Below, piece after piece: positions 7,599 through 15,618 of a stretch of DNA of 26,556 bases; within the stretch, counting starts at the first letter, position 1, and the number at the start of each line of letters is the position of its first letter. Below the pieces are notes generated by a model, which searched no databases, was not told the origin of the DNA, and was given only the letters and a program-made list of their open reading frames with translations. The stretch is from Flavobacterium psychrophilum (GTDB lineage Bacteria; Bacteroidota; Bacteroidia; Flavobacteriales; Flavobacteriaceae), in assembly GCA_003243255.1 (NCBI GenBank), contig QFQM01000049.1:1-26556 (forward strand), in the 5' to 3' direction. A program made the position numbers and the translations under genes.

Positions 7599-8450
7599 AT
7601 GTTTAACCACTACCTGATTACCCGTTTTAACCTTAAAAACCCTAAGTGGGACGTTACAAAAAACAACGAAACCCTGCTTACCGACGAGTGGCTTGAACAC
7701 CGACTGTGGCTTTTTGAGAACTTCTGTTTTCCATCAGTTGCAGCACAAATCAATAAGAATTTTACATGGCTGATCTACTTTGACACCACAACCCCTGATG
7801 CATACAAACAAAAGATAGAAGCTATCATTGGCAATGTGCCAAACATAAGGATATTTTATATCGAAGGCATGCCTGCTTTTTATCCTGAAATAAATAAAAT
7901 CATTTCAACCGAAGCTGCCGATAAGCCTTACCTTATTACATCACGCATTGATAACGATGACTGCATCAGCAAAAACTTTATAGATGAAGTCCAAAAGCAA
8001 TTCGCAAGTCAGGACTATATGGCTATCGATATAATAAACGGCTACTCGCTACAAATAAAACCGGTGATCATGCTGGGTAAAAAAGAACATATCTTTAACC
8101 CGTTCATCAGCCTTATTGAGAAAAATGAAAATCCTAAAACCGTTTGGGCTAATGACCACAACCACTGGAAAAAAGAAACCCGTGTAAAACAGGTTACCGG
8201 TAAAAGGCTGTGGATGTCTATCATTCACGAAAAGAATAAAGTGAATGAGTTTGACGGTTATGGCAACATACCATGGCAAAGCGTAAATGATGAATTCATT
8301 GTTTCAGATAGCATGAAAGCTACCATTGCTAATGAAATACTGCCACACAGCAAATGGGCGTGGACAAGCTTTAAAAACGAATTGTATGTAAAATGGGTAT
8401 TATTTAATAAATCCCTTAAAAAAGCGCTTGGTATCTACAAACTAAAATAA
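7599..8450 (+). CDS. Putative rhamnosyltransferase (Rhamno_transf family)
   Basis: A 283-aa protein resembling the putative rhamnosyltransferase family. It opens FNHYLITRFNL, has WLEHRLWLFENFCFPSVAAQ, and then WLIYFDTTTPD and SRIDNDDCIS, where the acidic DNDD replaces the classic DxD. The start is taken at ATG 7599. The frame stays open back to 7488, but those extra 37 codons overlap the start and promoter of the divergent kinase gene and look non-coding. It probably adds a deoxysugar to surface glycan; donor specificity is inferred from the family name only. Confidence 0.75.
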   Translation: MFNHYLITRFNLKNPKWDVTKNNETLLTDEWLEHRLWLFENFCFPSVAAQINKNFTWLIYFDTTTPDAYKQKIEAIIGNVPNIRIFYIEGMPAFYPEINKIISTEAADKPYLITSRIDNDDCISKNFIDEVQKQFASQDYMAIDIINGYSLQIKPVIMLGKKEHIFNPFISLIEKNENPKTVWANDHNHWKKETRVKQVTGKRLWMSIIHEKNKVNEFDGYGNIPWQSVNDEFIVSDSMKATIANEILPHSKWAWTSFKNELYVKWVLFNKSLKKALGIYKLK

Positions 8451-8511
8451 TAGCGATAAGACACTAAACAACATACAGTTACCACAAAAATACGCATCTA
8501 TAAAAAAAGGC

Positions 8512-8519
8512 TATATTTG
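8512..8519 (+). promoter_or_regulatory. -7 element upstream of the 8546 gene
   Basis: TATATTTG matches TAnnTTTG and lies 26 nt before ATG 8546. There is no good TTG at the expected -33 position. Confidence 0.55.
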
Positions 8520-8545
8520 CCCCTCATAACACTTATCCTCTAAGC

Positions 8546-9397
8546 ATGAAAATAAAGGTAGGCTTTCTGGTATCCTATGATTATGAATTTTTAAAAACGT
8601 CCCTTCCCCTTGTTTACAAAGAAGCAGACACTATAACCCTTGCTATAGATGAGAATCTGAACACCTGGAGTGGACAGAAATTTACTATTGCGCCTGAATT
8701 CTTCAGTTGGTTCGAAGCTATTGACACCGACAAAAAAATAACCTTTTACCGTGATAACTTTTACATTCCTGAACTGGATGCAAAAGCAAACGACACGCGT
8801 GAACGAAGACTTTTAGGTGAAAAAATGGGCGAAGGATGGAATATTCAGATAGATGCAGATGAATATTTCGTTGATTTTGCGGCTTTTGCCAACTACCTGA
8901 AGACAAATAAGTTTATTCAGAACAAAACGGTACAGATATGTGCTTTATGGATCACGTTCTTCAAACAGCTTGAAGATGGGATTCTTTATATTAAAGAACC
9001 GGATCCGTTTTATATAGGCAGCAGTAATCCCGATTACATTCGATGCAGAAAAAATAAAAAGCAAATGAAAGTTTATGTTCCTTTTCTTGTATTGCATCAA
9101 AGCTGGGCAAGAACGGAAGAAGATCTCGAGAAAAAACTGAAAAACTGGGGTCACAATCAGGATTTTGATGTGGATGCTTACATCGATTTCTGGAAAAACC
9201 TTAGTAAAGACAATTACCACACTGCCAAAAACTTTCACCCGCTGGGATCAGACAACTGGGACAGCCTTAGCTATTGCCAGGGCAGCAATATGCAGGAAAT
9301 TATGCAAAACTTAAAGCATAATCTGCCAAAAATTAACTGGACAAGACTTTTCTGGAAAAATCTGGGAGAGCGCATTAAATACTTCAAATTCATTTAA
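8546..9397 (+). CDS. Glycosyltransferase-like protein (GT2-type fold, uncharacterised)
   Basis: A 283-aa protein that I recognise only as GT-A-like. It starts with a hydrophobic strand (KVGFLVSYDYEFL), has ADTITLAIDENLNTWSG, and carries WNIQIDADEYF with the likely metal-binding DAD at 103-105. There is no signal peptide or membrane helix. Position within a glycosyltransferase block, with its own -7 element and a 23-nt gap to the next gene, suggests it is the first gene of a two-gene unit that ends at the terminator near 10204-10230. The sugar and acceptor are unknown. Confidence 0.65.
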   Translation: MKIKVGFLVSYDYEFLKTSLPLVYKEADTITLAIDENLNTWSGQKFTIAPEFFSWFEAIDTDKKITFYRDNFYIPELDAKANDTRERRLLGEKMGEGWNIQIDADEYFVDFAAFANYLKTNKFIQNKTVQICALWITFFKQLEDGILYIKEPDPFYIGSSNPDYIRCRKNKKQMKVYVPFLVLHQSWARTEEDLEKKLKNWGHNQDFDVDAYIDFWKNLSKDNYHTAKNFHPLGSDNWDSLSYCQGSNMQEIMQNLKHNLPKINWTRLFWKNLGERIKYFKFI

Positions 9398-9420
9398 TAG
9401 GACTTTAACCACCGTATCAT

Positions 9421-10197
9421 ATGAAAAAAGCTATTGTTGTTGTGCCTATTTACAAGACAGATCTTGATGAAAACGAGATGCTGTCACTGAAACGATCTAT
9501 TAAGATACTCCATCAGCATCCTTTTGCTATTGCTTGTCCTGAAGACTTAGATATTACCCCACTAAACAGCATCCTGGCTCCGGCCCATTATACATTACAC
9601 AGATTTGACCCTGCTTTTTTTAAAGGGATTGCAGGTTACAATAAGCTTCTGCTTTCTGAAGTATTTTACAACAGCTTTAGTGACTATGAATACCTGCTGA
9701 TATGCCAGACTGATGTATTTGTTTTTGATGACCAGCTGGATTACTGGTGCAATAAAGGATATGATTATATAGGAGCTCCGTGGATAGCTTCAAAACAGAC
9801 GGCTATAACCAGGCTTTTACTGAGCATAAACAACAGCTTCAAAAAGAAGAAAAAAACAACCGAACACTTCTTTAAAGTAGGTAATGGCGGATTTTCGCTT
9901 AGAAAAGTTGCAACCATGCAGCGTATAGTTTCTGAGCAAAAGGATAATATTAAGCATTGCTTAGAAAACCCCAATGAACTGAGCCACCATGTAGAAGATG
10001 TATATTTTTCACTGGTTGCACCTGTACTTACCGAAATGAAGATTCCTGATTATACGGAGGCAGTAGGCTTTGCAATGGACAGAAAACCGGACATCGCCTA
10101 TAAACTTAACGGCAAAAAATTACCTTTTGCATGCCACAGGTTTTATAACCGAAAAGTGAAAGAGTTCTGGGCACCAATGATTGCTAAATTCAAATAA
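9421..10197 (+). CDS. DUF5672 family protein, probable glycosyltransferase
   Basis: A 258-aa protein with the DUF5672 pattern. The N-terminal AIVVVPIYK strand is followed by FKGIAGYNKLLLSEVFYN, LLICQTDVFVFDD (D98), GYDYIGAPW (113-121) and GNGGFSLRK (154-162). This set is shared with GT-A-type enzymes, and the family is found in polysaccharide clusters, but no member's reaction is known to me. It lies 23 nt downstream of the previous GT-like gene and ends just before a terminator. A lysine-rich stretch (KKKKK at 141-145) lies on a likely surface loop. Confidence 0.75.
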   Translation: MKKAIVVVPIYKTDLDENEMLSLKRSIKILHQHPFAIACPEDLDITPLNSILAPAHYTLHRFDPAFFKGIAGYNKLLLSEVFYNSFSDYEYLLICQTDVFVFDDQLDYWCNKGYDYIGAPWIASKQTAITRLLLSINNSFKKKKKTTEHFFKVGNGGFSLRKVATMQRIVSEQKDNIKHCLENPNELSHHVEDVYFSLVAPVLTEMKIPDYTEAVGFAMDRKPDIAYKLNGKKLPFACHRFYNRKVKEFWAPMIAKFK

Positions 10198-10203
10198 TAC
10201 AGA

Positions 10204-10230
10204 CCGGGTCTAACAGCCCGGATTTTTATT
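10204..10230 (+). terminator. Rho-independent terminator after the DUF5672 gene
   Basis: CCGGG (10204-10208) and CCCGG (10217-10221) pair around an 8-nt loop and are followed by a T-rich tail. The hairpin begins 7 bases after the stop codon. Confidence 0.75.
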
Positions 10231-10258
10231 TAGTAAGCATTCCTATACCAAGAACGGC

Positions 10259-10285
10259 TTGTGAGCGTTAAAAACATTATTTTTA
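10259..10285 (+). promoter_or_regulatory. Possible promoter of the DegT aminotransferase gene
   Basis: TTG at 10259-10261 is followed after 16 nt by TATTTTTA (10278-10285), a near match to TAnnTTTG. The spacing is slightly short. ATG follows at 10308. Confidence 0.45.
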
Positions 10286-10307
10286 CACTCGCAAACAATC
10301 AACACCA

Positions 10308-11411
10308 ATGATAAAATTTCTCGACCTGCAAAAAATAAACCTTCTCCATCAGGAGGAAATTGAAGCCCGATTACTAAAAACTTTCAGAAGTGGCTGGTAT
10401 CTACTGGGTGAAGAAGTAAAACAGTTTGAGAAAAATTTATCGGCTTACATTGGTTCAAAACACGCTATAGGCGTGGCCAATGGCCTCGATGCACTACGCC
10501 TTATTTTTAAAGCGTATATTGAGATGGGCTTTATGCAGCCTGGCAACGAGGTTATTGTTCCTGCCAATACCTATATCGCTTCATTACTTGCCTTAACCGA
10601 TAATAATCTTGTACCTGTTCTTGTAGAGCCGGATATTAACACCTATAATATTGATATTGCCAAAATAGAAGAAAAAATCACTGCAAAAACAAAGGCTATA
10701 GTGGTGGTGCATTTGTATGGTCAGGTAGTTTTTAGCGACGAACTTGCAACACTTGCAAAAAAGTATAACCTGAAAATTGTTGAAGACAATGCACAGGCAA
10801 TTGGCGCTGAATGGAATGGCACTAAGACCGGAAATCTGGGCGATGCTGCAGGATTCAGTTTTTATCCCGGTAAAAATCTTGGCGCATTAGGCGATGCCGG
10901 AGCTGTTACTACTAATGATGATGAACTCGCTAAATTGATACGAGCGTTGGCGAATTATGGTTCGGAAGAAAAATATGTGAACAGCTACCAGGGACTCAAC
11001 TCAAGGCTTGACGAGATGCAGGCAGCAGTGCTTGACACCAAACTGAAGCATCTTGACACCGAAAACGACACACGCAAAGCCATAGCTAAATATTATATTG
11101 AGAATATAAATAACCCCGCGATAATCCTGCCTCAACTACCTCAAAACAGCAATGAGCACGTATGGCATTTGTTTGTCATCCGTACAACGAACAGAGACAG
11201 ATTACAACAGTACCTGAAAGATAATGACATACAAACATTAATACATTACCCTATTCCTCCTCACAAACAAGCGGCATATCCTCAGCTAAATGGATTATCT
11301 TTGCCAATAACTGAGCAGATACACGAAGAAGTATTAAGCCTGCCAATAAGCCCCATGCTAACCGCAGAAGAAGTACAGAAAGTGGTTGACGCAATGAATA
11401 ATTACGAATAA
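10308..11411 (+). CDS. DegT/DnrJ/EryC1/StrS family sugar aminotransferase (FdtB/QdtB-like)
   Basis: A 367-aa PLP enzyme that would transfer an amino group to a nucleotide-linked keto-sugar. Lys189 in [15 protein letters not shown] is the expected Schiff-base lysine, and Asp160 in [10 protein letters not shown] should contact the PLP ring nitrogen. NGLDALRL (59-66) forms the phosphate-binding region. The [13 protein letters not shown] form resembles the FdtB/QdtB group that makes 3-amino-3,6-dideoxyhexoses, but no partner isomerase or acetyltransferase is in the window, so the exact sugar stays open. It starts after a terminator and probably has its own promoter. The tsaC gene begins 4 bases after its stop and is likely co-transcribed. 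Confidence 0.88.
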   Translation: MIKFLDLQKINLLHQEEIEARLLKTFRSGWYLLGEEVKQFEKNLSAYIGSKHAIGVANGLDALRLIFKAYIEMGFMQPGNEVIVPANTYIASLLALTDNNLVPVLVEPDINTYNIDIAKIEEKITAKTKAIVVVHLYGQVVFSDELATLAKKYNLKIVEDNAQAIGAEWNGTKTGNLGDAAGFSFYPGKNLGALGDAGAVTTNDDELAKLIRALANYGSEEKYVNSYQGLNSRLDEMQAAVLDTKLKHLDTENDTRKAIAKYYIENINNPAIILPQLPQNSNEHVWHLFVIRTTNRDRLQQYLKDNDIQTLIHYPIPPHKQAAYPQLNGLSLPITEQIHEEVLSLPISPMLTAEEVQKVVDAMNNYE

Positions 11412-11415
11412 CAAA

Positions 11416-11991
11416 ATGAGCACTCCCGATATAAATACCGAAGTACACAACGCTTTTGAAGTGATCAAAAATGGCGGAATCATCCTTTACCCTACCGATA
11501 CGGTTTGGGGAATAGGCTGTGATGCTACTAACCCTGAAGCAATTAAAAAAATATATGCTTTAAAACAACGTGAAGAAACCAAAAGCATGATCGTGCTGAT
11601 GAACTCTGACCGTATGATGCATACCGTTTTCAGCCAGATACCGGAAGTAGCATGGCAAATACTGGATCTTTCGGAAAAACCAACAACGCTTATACTGGAC
11701 AATCCACGCAATGTAGCTCCTAATATTATTGCTGAAGACAAAACATTGGGCGTGCGCCTTGTAAAGGAGCCTTTTTGCTACAAGCTGATGGAACGCATGA
11801 AAAAACCATTGGTTTCTACTTCGGCTAACATTAGCGGCAGGCCTACCCCTAATTCTTTTAAAGAAATTGATCATCATATTTTGGACGGCGTAGACTATAT
11901 CGTAAATTTGCACCACGATAAAATTGCCGCAAAACCATCTACCATCATAAAACTTGGTAATGATTTACAGGTAAAAGTGATACGACCTTAA
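11416..11991 (+). CDS. tsaC: L-threonylcarbamoyladenylate synthase (short Sua5/YrdC form)
   Basis: Makes threonylcarbamoyl-AMP from threonine, bicarbonate and ATP, the first step of the t6A modification of tRNAs that read ANN codons. The 191-aa length is the short TsaC/YwlC-like form without the Sua5 C-terminal domain. Typical pieces are GGIILYPTDTVWGIGCDA, the basic KQREETKSM nucleotide-binding patch, TLIL, LGVRLVKEP and the PLVSTSANISGRPTP strand that lines the pocket. It overlaps cca by one base (TAATG), so the two tRNA-maturation genes are translationally coupled. Confidence 0.93.
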   Translation: MSTPDINTEVHNAFEVIKNGGIILYPTDTVWGIGCDATNPEAIKKIYALKQREETKSMIVLMNSDRMMHTVFSQIPEVAWQILDLSEKPTTLILDNPRNVAPNIIAEDKTLGVRLVKEPFCYKLMERMKKPLVSTSANISGRPTPNSFKEIDHHILDGVDYIVNLHHDKIAAKPSTIIKLGNDLQVKVIRP

Positions 11992-13421
11992 TGGAAAATA
12001 AAACTTCATATAAAGAAGCGCTAAATAACAGGATATTTGACATTACCTCGCAGGCTGCCGGAGAACTTAACGTAGACAGTTATGTAATAGGCGGTTTTGT
12101 AAGGGATATTCTTTTACAAAGGGATTTCAAAAAAGACATTGATATTGTTGCCGTAGGCAGCGGTATCGACCTTGCCGAAAAGGTATCTTCCCTGCTTCCT
12201 AACAAACCTAAAGTTCAGGTATTTAAAAGCTATGGCACTGCAATGCTTCGTTTTGAGGACATTGATATTGAGTTTGTTGGCGCACGTAAAGAATCATACA
12301 ACAGGGACAGCCGCAACCCAATTGTGGAAACCGGAACCCTAGAAGACGATCAAAACCGTCGCGATTTTACCATAAACGTATTAGCACTATCATTATCTCC
12401 CGATAATTTTGGTGAACTTGTTGATCCTTTTGGTGGTGTTGAAGACCTGAAGAATAAAATAATCCGTACTCCGCTTAACCCTGACATTACGTATAGCGAT
12501 GATCCGTTGCGAATGATGCGTGCCATACGTTTTGCATCACAGCTTAACTTTACTATTGAGGAAGAATCGCTTAAGGCTATTGAAAGAAATAAGGAGCGCA
12601 TAAAGATAATATCAGGCGAGCGCATTGTTGATGAGCTGAACAAGATACTGATGTCTGATGTGCCATCCATAGGATTCAAGTTGTTGCATCAAACAGGACT
12701 ACTACATATAATATTGCCGGAACTTACCGCACTTCAGGGTGTTGAGGAAGTAGAAGGTCAAACCCACAAAGACAACTTTTACCATACCCTTGAAGTAGTC
12801 GATAATATTGCACCAAACACACAGGATGTATGGCTGCGTTGGTCGGCATTACTGCATGACATTGGTAAGGCTCCAACAAAGAAATTCCACAAAAAAGTAG
12901 GATGGACATTCCACGGACATGAGTTTTTGGGCGGAAAAATGGTAAAAAAGCTTTTCGAACGACTACATATGCCGTTGAACCATAAAATGAAATACGTTGC
13001 TAAAATGGTAATGCTGAGTTCGCGTCCTATTGTACTTGCTCAGGATATAGTAACCGATTCGGCAGTACGCAGGCTTATTTTTGATGCCGGTGAAGATGTA
13101 GAAGACCTGATGATTCTTTGTGAGGCAGATATCACTACTAAGAACGCATCCAAATTCAAAAAGTACCATAATAACTTTAAGATAGTACGCCAAAAGATAG
13201 TTGAAGTTGAAGAACGTGACCATGTACGTAACTTCCAGCCACCTATTACCGGAGAGGAAATTATGGAGATCTTTAACCTTAAACCATCAAGGGAGATAGG
13301 TGTACTAAAAGAAGCTATTAAAGAAGCCATACTGGAAGGGGAGATACATAATGATTATGAGTCGGCTTATAAGTTCATGATGGAGAGAGCAAAGAAACTT
13401 GGTCTTGAAGCGGTTAAATAG
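11991..13421 (+). CDS. cca: CCA tRNA nucleotidyltransferase / poly(A) polymerase family with HD domain
   Basis: A 476-aa class II nucleotidyltransferase that adds or repairs the 3' CCA of tRNA. GGFVRD (34-39) and the catalytic DIDIV (D49, D51) form the active site. RRDFTINVLA (123-132) and DPLRMMRAIRFA (171-182) are the neck motifs that read the nucleotide template and bind RNA. A C-terminal HD phosphohydrolase-type domain follows, with LLHDIGKA (H289, D290) and a downstream GHEFLGG. This is the usual single-gene form in Bacteroidota. It starts within the tsaC stop codon (TAATG). After its stop the next 230 bases hold repeats only. Confidence 0.92.
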   Translation: MENKTSYKEALNNRIFDITSQAAGELNVDSYVIGGFVRDILLQRDFKKDIDIVAVGSGIDLAEKVSSLLPNKPKVQVFKSYGTAMLRFEDIDIEFVGARKESYNRDSRNPIVETGTLEDDQNRRDFTINVLALSLSPDNFGELVDPFGGVEDLKNKIIRTPLNPDITYSDDPLRMMRAIRFASQLNFTIEEESLKAIERNKERIKIISGERIVDELNKILMSDVPSIGFKLLHQTGLLHIILPELTALQGVEEVEGQTHKDNFYHTLEVVDNIAPNTQDVWLRWSALLHDIGKAPTKKFHKKVGWTFHGHEFLGGKMVKKLFERLHMPLNHKMKYVAKMVMLSSRPIVLAQDIVTDSAVRRLIFDAGEDVEDLMILCEADITTKNASKFKKYHNNFKIVRQKIVEVEERDHVRNFQPPITGEEIMEIFNLKPSREIGVLKEAIKEAILEGEIHNDYESAYKFMMERAKKLGLEAVK

Positions 13422-13448
13422 TTTTGAGTTCAGGGTTTAATGTTCAGC

Positions 13449-13515
13449 GTCATTGCGAGGTACGAAGCAATCTAAAAGAGATTGCCACGCTTCATTTCAT
13501 TTCGCTCGCAATGAC
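13449..13515. repeat. REP-like palindrome with GTCATTGCGAG arms
   Basis: GTCATTGCGAG (13449-13459) and its exact reverse complement CTCGCAATGAC (13505-13515) form 11-bp arms. Inside, GAAGC pairs with GCTTC, and CAATCT (13468-13473) pairs with AGATTG (13479-13484) around AAAAG. The result is one long, nearly continuous cruciform. From memory, this arm sequence recurs as an intergenic repeat in many unrelated bacterial genomes. Confidence 0.85.
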
Positions 13516-13522
13516 ATACACT

Positions 13523-13564
13523 GTGTCATTCTGAGCGCAGCACAGCGGAGTCGAAGAATCTCAT
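13523..13564. repeat. Second dispersed repeat unit (GTGTCATTCTGAGCG ... GTCGAAGAATCTC)
   Basis: Directly after the first palindrome comes a stretch starting GTGTCATTCTGAGCG and ending GTCGAAGAATCTC, the familiar sister type of the GTCATTGCGAG repeat. Only one arm is present, so it looks like a half unit. The remaining bases to 13653 hold a small CCTTC/GAAGG hairpin and the ATTAC-CCC-GTAAT palindrome. No gene was seen between 13422 and 13653. Confidence 0.65.
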
Positions 13565-13622
13565 GATTTTCCTTCGCCTGGAAGGCAAAAGAACCTGACA
13601 TATATCATAAAATAGATTAGGG

Positions 13623-13635
13623 ATTACCCCGTAAT
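13623..13635. promoter_or_regulatory. Palindrome ATTAC-CCC-GTAAT just upstream of ctaA
   Basis: ATTAC (13623-13627) and GTAAT (13631-13635) are exact reverse complements around CCC, 18 nt before the ctaA ATG. It could be an operator or part of the leader RNA; nothing in the sequence decides between them. Confidence 0.35.
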
Positions 13636-13653
13636 TCGCAATAAAAAAACAAG

Positions 13654-14694
13654 ATGAAGATTAGCTTCCAAAAAATAACAAAAACCGCTTTAATACTTGT
13701 CTATCTTGTAATCGTAGCCGGTGCATTAGTACGTATGACAGGCTCAGGAATGGGGTGCCCGGACTGGCCAAGATGCTTTGGCTACTACATCCCTCCTACA
13801 GATATTAAAGAATTGATGTGGTCTCCAAACCATCAGTTCAACAAAGGACAGGTAATCATTAAAGACGAAAAACTTTGGGTTGCCAAAGAAACCTTTACCA
13901 CCACCGATACTTATGATGCGGCTAACTGGGAAGTATATACAAAACACGATTATGCCGAATTCAACCCTGTACATACCTGGGTAGAATACATCAACAGGCT
14001 TACAGGCGCCCTTGCAGGAGTAGCTGTTTTTGCAATGGCTGTAGCTTCCTTTGGTTTCTGGAGAAGAAAGACAAGTATCATACTGTTATCATGGCTCACG
14101 GTATTCATGATGGGCTTTCAGGCATGGCTTGGTGCAACGGTAGTATATTCGGTACTGAATCCGGTTAAGATCACCATACACATGGTAATGGCACTTATTA
14201 TTGTTGCCGTGATATTATACATACTCGACAAATCCAAAGCGCTGAACTATGCTGCTATCAGCTTTAAGAAAGATAAACTGTTCAAATCGCTGCTTGTTAC
14301 TTCTCTTATAATCACATTGATTCAGGTAGTATTGGGTACTGAGGTTCGTCAGTTTGTAGATGAGCGCGTGAAAATGCTTGGTTATGAAAATATGCACCTT
14401 GTAATGGATAGCCCTATTATACAGTTCTATTTCCACCGTACGTTCTCTTTTGTAGTATTCGGCATTAACCTTTGGATATACCTGCGCAACAGAAAACTGA
14501 ATCTTGGCTACAAAAAAACAACCTGGGTTATGTACCTGCTAGGCATCGAAATACTATCAGGAATCGCTATGTATTACCTTGATTTCCCTTTTGGAATGCA
14601 AACAACGCATCTTGTATCAGCATCAGCTTTGTTTGGTATACAGTTCTACATGCTGTTGGAAAGCTCGAGGAAAGAAGGGCAATATTTAGCATAG
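13654..14694 (+). CDS. ctaA: Heme A synthase (CtaA/COX15)
   Basis: Integral inner-membrane enzyme that oxidises the C8 methyl of heme O to the formyl of heme A for cytochrome aa3-type oxidases. At 346 aa it shows the eight-helix pattern of COX15/CtaA. The first helix runs into MTGSGMGCPDWPRCFG. Heme-ligand histidine regions are visible in NPVHTWVEYINRLTG, TIHMVMAL, FYFHRTFSF and TTHLVSAS. Relative to short Bacillus CtaA there is an extra soluble loop of about 70 residues between helix 1 and the first histidine helix. I see no cytochrome oxidase genes around it, so it stands apart from that cluster. Confidence 0.93.
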   Translation: MKISFQKITKTALILVYLVIVAGALVRMTGSGMGCPDWPRCFGYYIPPTDIKELMWSPNHQFNKGQVIIKDEKLWVAKETFTTTDTYDAANWEVYTKHDYAEFNPVHTWVEYINRLTGALAGVAVFAMAVASFGFWRRKTSIILLSWLTVFMMGFQAWLGATVVYSVLNPVKITIHMVMALIIVAVILYILDKSKALNYAAISFKKDKLFKSLLVTSLIITLIQVVLGTEVRQFVDERVKMLGYENMHLVMDSPIIQFYFHRTFSFVVFGINLWIYLRNRKLNLGYKKTTWVMYLLGIEILSGIAMYYLDFPFGMQTTHLVSASALFGIQFYMLLESSRKEGQYLA

Positions 14695-14734
14695 TTTTAC
14701 ATTTCCCTTACCACAAGTTTAAGAGAACGGGCAG

Positions 14735-14742
14735 TAACTTTA
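14735..14742 (+). promoter_or_regulatory. Possible -7 element of the CsbD-like gene
   Basis: TAACTTTA is a near match to TAnnTTTG and lies 26 nt before ATG 14769. No -33 element is visible. Confidence 0.35.
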
Positions 14743-14768
14743 CATTGTAATCAAAAACAATATAAGCC

Positions 14769-14951
14769 ATGCCAAATTCAACTGAACTAAAAGGACACTG
14801 GGACGAACTGAAAGGTAAACTGAAACAGAAATATGCCGAACTTACAGACGATGATCTGACATATGAGGAAGGCAAAGACGATGAAATGTGGGGAAAACTT
14901 GAACAGAAACTGGGCAAAGCGAAAAAAGAGATATTAGCTCTGTTCCAATAG
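14769..14951 (+). CDS. CsbD family stress-response protein
   Basis: A 60-aa, highly charged, cysteine-free protein with the CsbD signature: [25 protein letters not shown], then an acidic stretch, then [15 protein letters not shown]. In Bacillus, CsbD belongs to the general-stress regulon; its biochemical role is unknown. It is most likely cytosolic and helical. The gene stands alone, preceded by a weak -7 element and followed by a very strong terminator hairpin. Confidence 0.88.
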   Translation: MPNSTELKGHWDELKGKLKQKYAELTDDDLTYEEGKDDEMWGKLEQKLGKAKKEILALFQ

Positions 14952-14986
14952 CCCCGTTTCCTTCAGGGTAACAACCGCATATTCCG

Positions 14987-15034
14987 AAACTGTTCCATAG
15001 GCAGCAATCTGCTTATCGAACAGTTTTTTTATTT
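14987..15034 (+). terminator. Strong rho-independent terminator after the CsbD-like gene
   Basis: AAACTGTTC (14987-14995) pairs with GAACAGTTT (15018-15026). After a 1x1 C/C mismatch, ATAGGCAG pairs with CTGCTTAT (one G-U) around the tetraloop CAAT. The T-run extends to 15030, then ATTTT. On the minus strand no T-run follows, so it serves the plus-strand gene. Confidence 0.85.
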
Positions 15035-15072
15035 TAACCAGCCACAAATTTCGCAATTTTAATAAATCTGTG

Positions 15073-15113
15073 ACTGACTGATATTGTAAACTGAATACTG
15101 CGACTGCTAACTG
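15073..15113. repeat. Degenerate ACTG ladder repeat
   Basis: ACTG occurs at 15073, 15077, 15090, 15097, 15103 and 15110, with spacings of about 6-7 bp in the second half. It fills much of the gap between the CsbD terminator and the DoxX gene and overlaps the last codons of the latter. A related set lies at 16441-16460. Confidence 0.55.
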
Positions 15114-15535
15114 TTGCTTTTCTTGCCAAAAGTAGCTTTCCACGAACCGCAGCACCATAAAGGCCATATCACCAACAACGGATGCAGGAACAGACGCGTA
15201 AGCCTTACACTGTCAGTATCCAGTCCGAAAGCCGGATCCTTGTTTACGTATTGCGCATAGTTACCCGGAAAAATACAGATGAAAAAGATGGCAACTATCC
15301 ATCCTAATTGTACGCGATACTTCGTAAGGAACAATAAAGAGAGCCCCAAAAGCAATTCCACTACTCCTGATAGTGTTACTACAAGACCAGCCTCCAGCGG
15401 AACCCAATCAGGCACCTGTGATAAATAATCTTCATGTAAAAAAGTAAGATGGCCTGTGCCTGTAAAGCACAACAGACAGCCTAAAAGGATCCTGAAAATG
15501 TTTTGTGCTTTAGAATAATTTACAGATGTTTCCAT
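15107..15535 (-). CDS. DoxX family membrane protein
   Basis: A 142-aa integral membrane protein from the ATG at 15533-15535. Four hydrophobic segments are visible: FRILLGCLLCFTGTGHLTF, LEAGLVVTLSGVVELLLGLSLL, LGWIVAIFFICIF and RLFLHPLLVIWPLWCC. The first, with its GTGHL turn, and the overall size are those of DoxX-like proteins, whose roles are diverse and mostly untested. A start eight codons upstream (15559) is possible, but a -7-like element overlaps it, which favours the inner ATG. The 3' end runs into the ACTG repeat. It is divergent from nothing and sits downstream of the LytTR operon in the same direction. Confidence 0.75.
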   Translation of the reverse strand: METSVNYSKAQNIFRILLGCLLCFTGTGHLTFLHEDYLSQVPDWVPLEAGLVVTLSGVVELLLGLSLLFLTKYRVQLGWIVAIFFICIFPGNYAQYVNKDPAFGLDTDSVRLTRLFLHPLLVIWPLWCCGSWKATFGKKSNS

Positions 15536-15558
15536 AATAATAAGGTTTTTGGTTAGCA

Positions 15559-15566
15559 TAAAGTTA
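15559..15566 (-). promoter_or_regulatory. Possible -7 element of the DoxX gene
   Basis: TAACTTTA on the minus strand lies 24 nt before the ATG at 15535 and overlaps the alternative start at 15559. It is the same octamer as in front of the CsbD-like gene. Confidence 0.35.
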
Positions 15567-15618
15567 GCAATAAACCTCTTACAAAAAACATCAACTTACT
15601 GAATTTAAACAAAATACA

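Noticed and set aside
11487..11916. Long minus-strand frames opposite tsaC
   Set aside because: They are antisense shadows of a conserved gene; the translated proteins show no plausible domain or promoter.
14934..15167. 77-aa minus-strand frame between the CsbD and DoxX genes
   Set aside because: It overlaps both neighbours, and its middle is fully explained by the strong terminator hairpin at 14987-15030 and the ACTG repeat.
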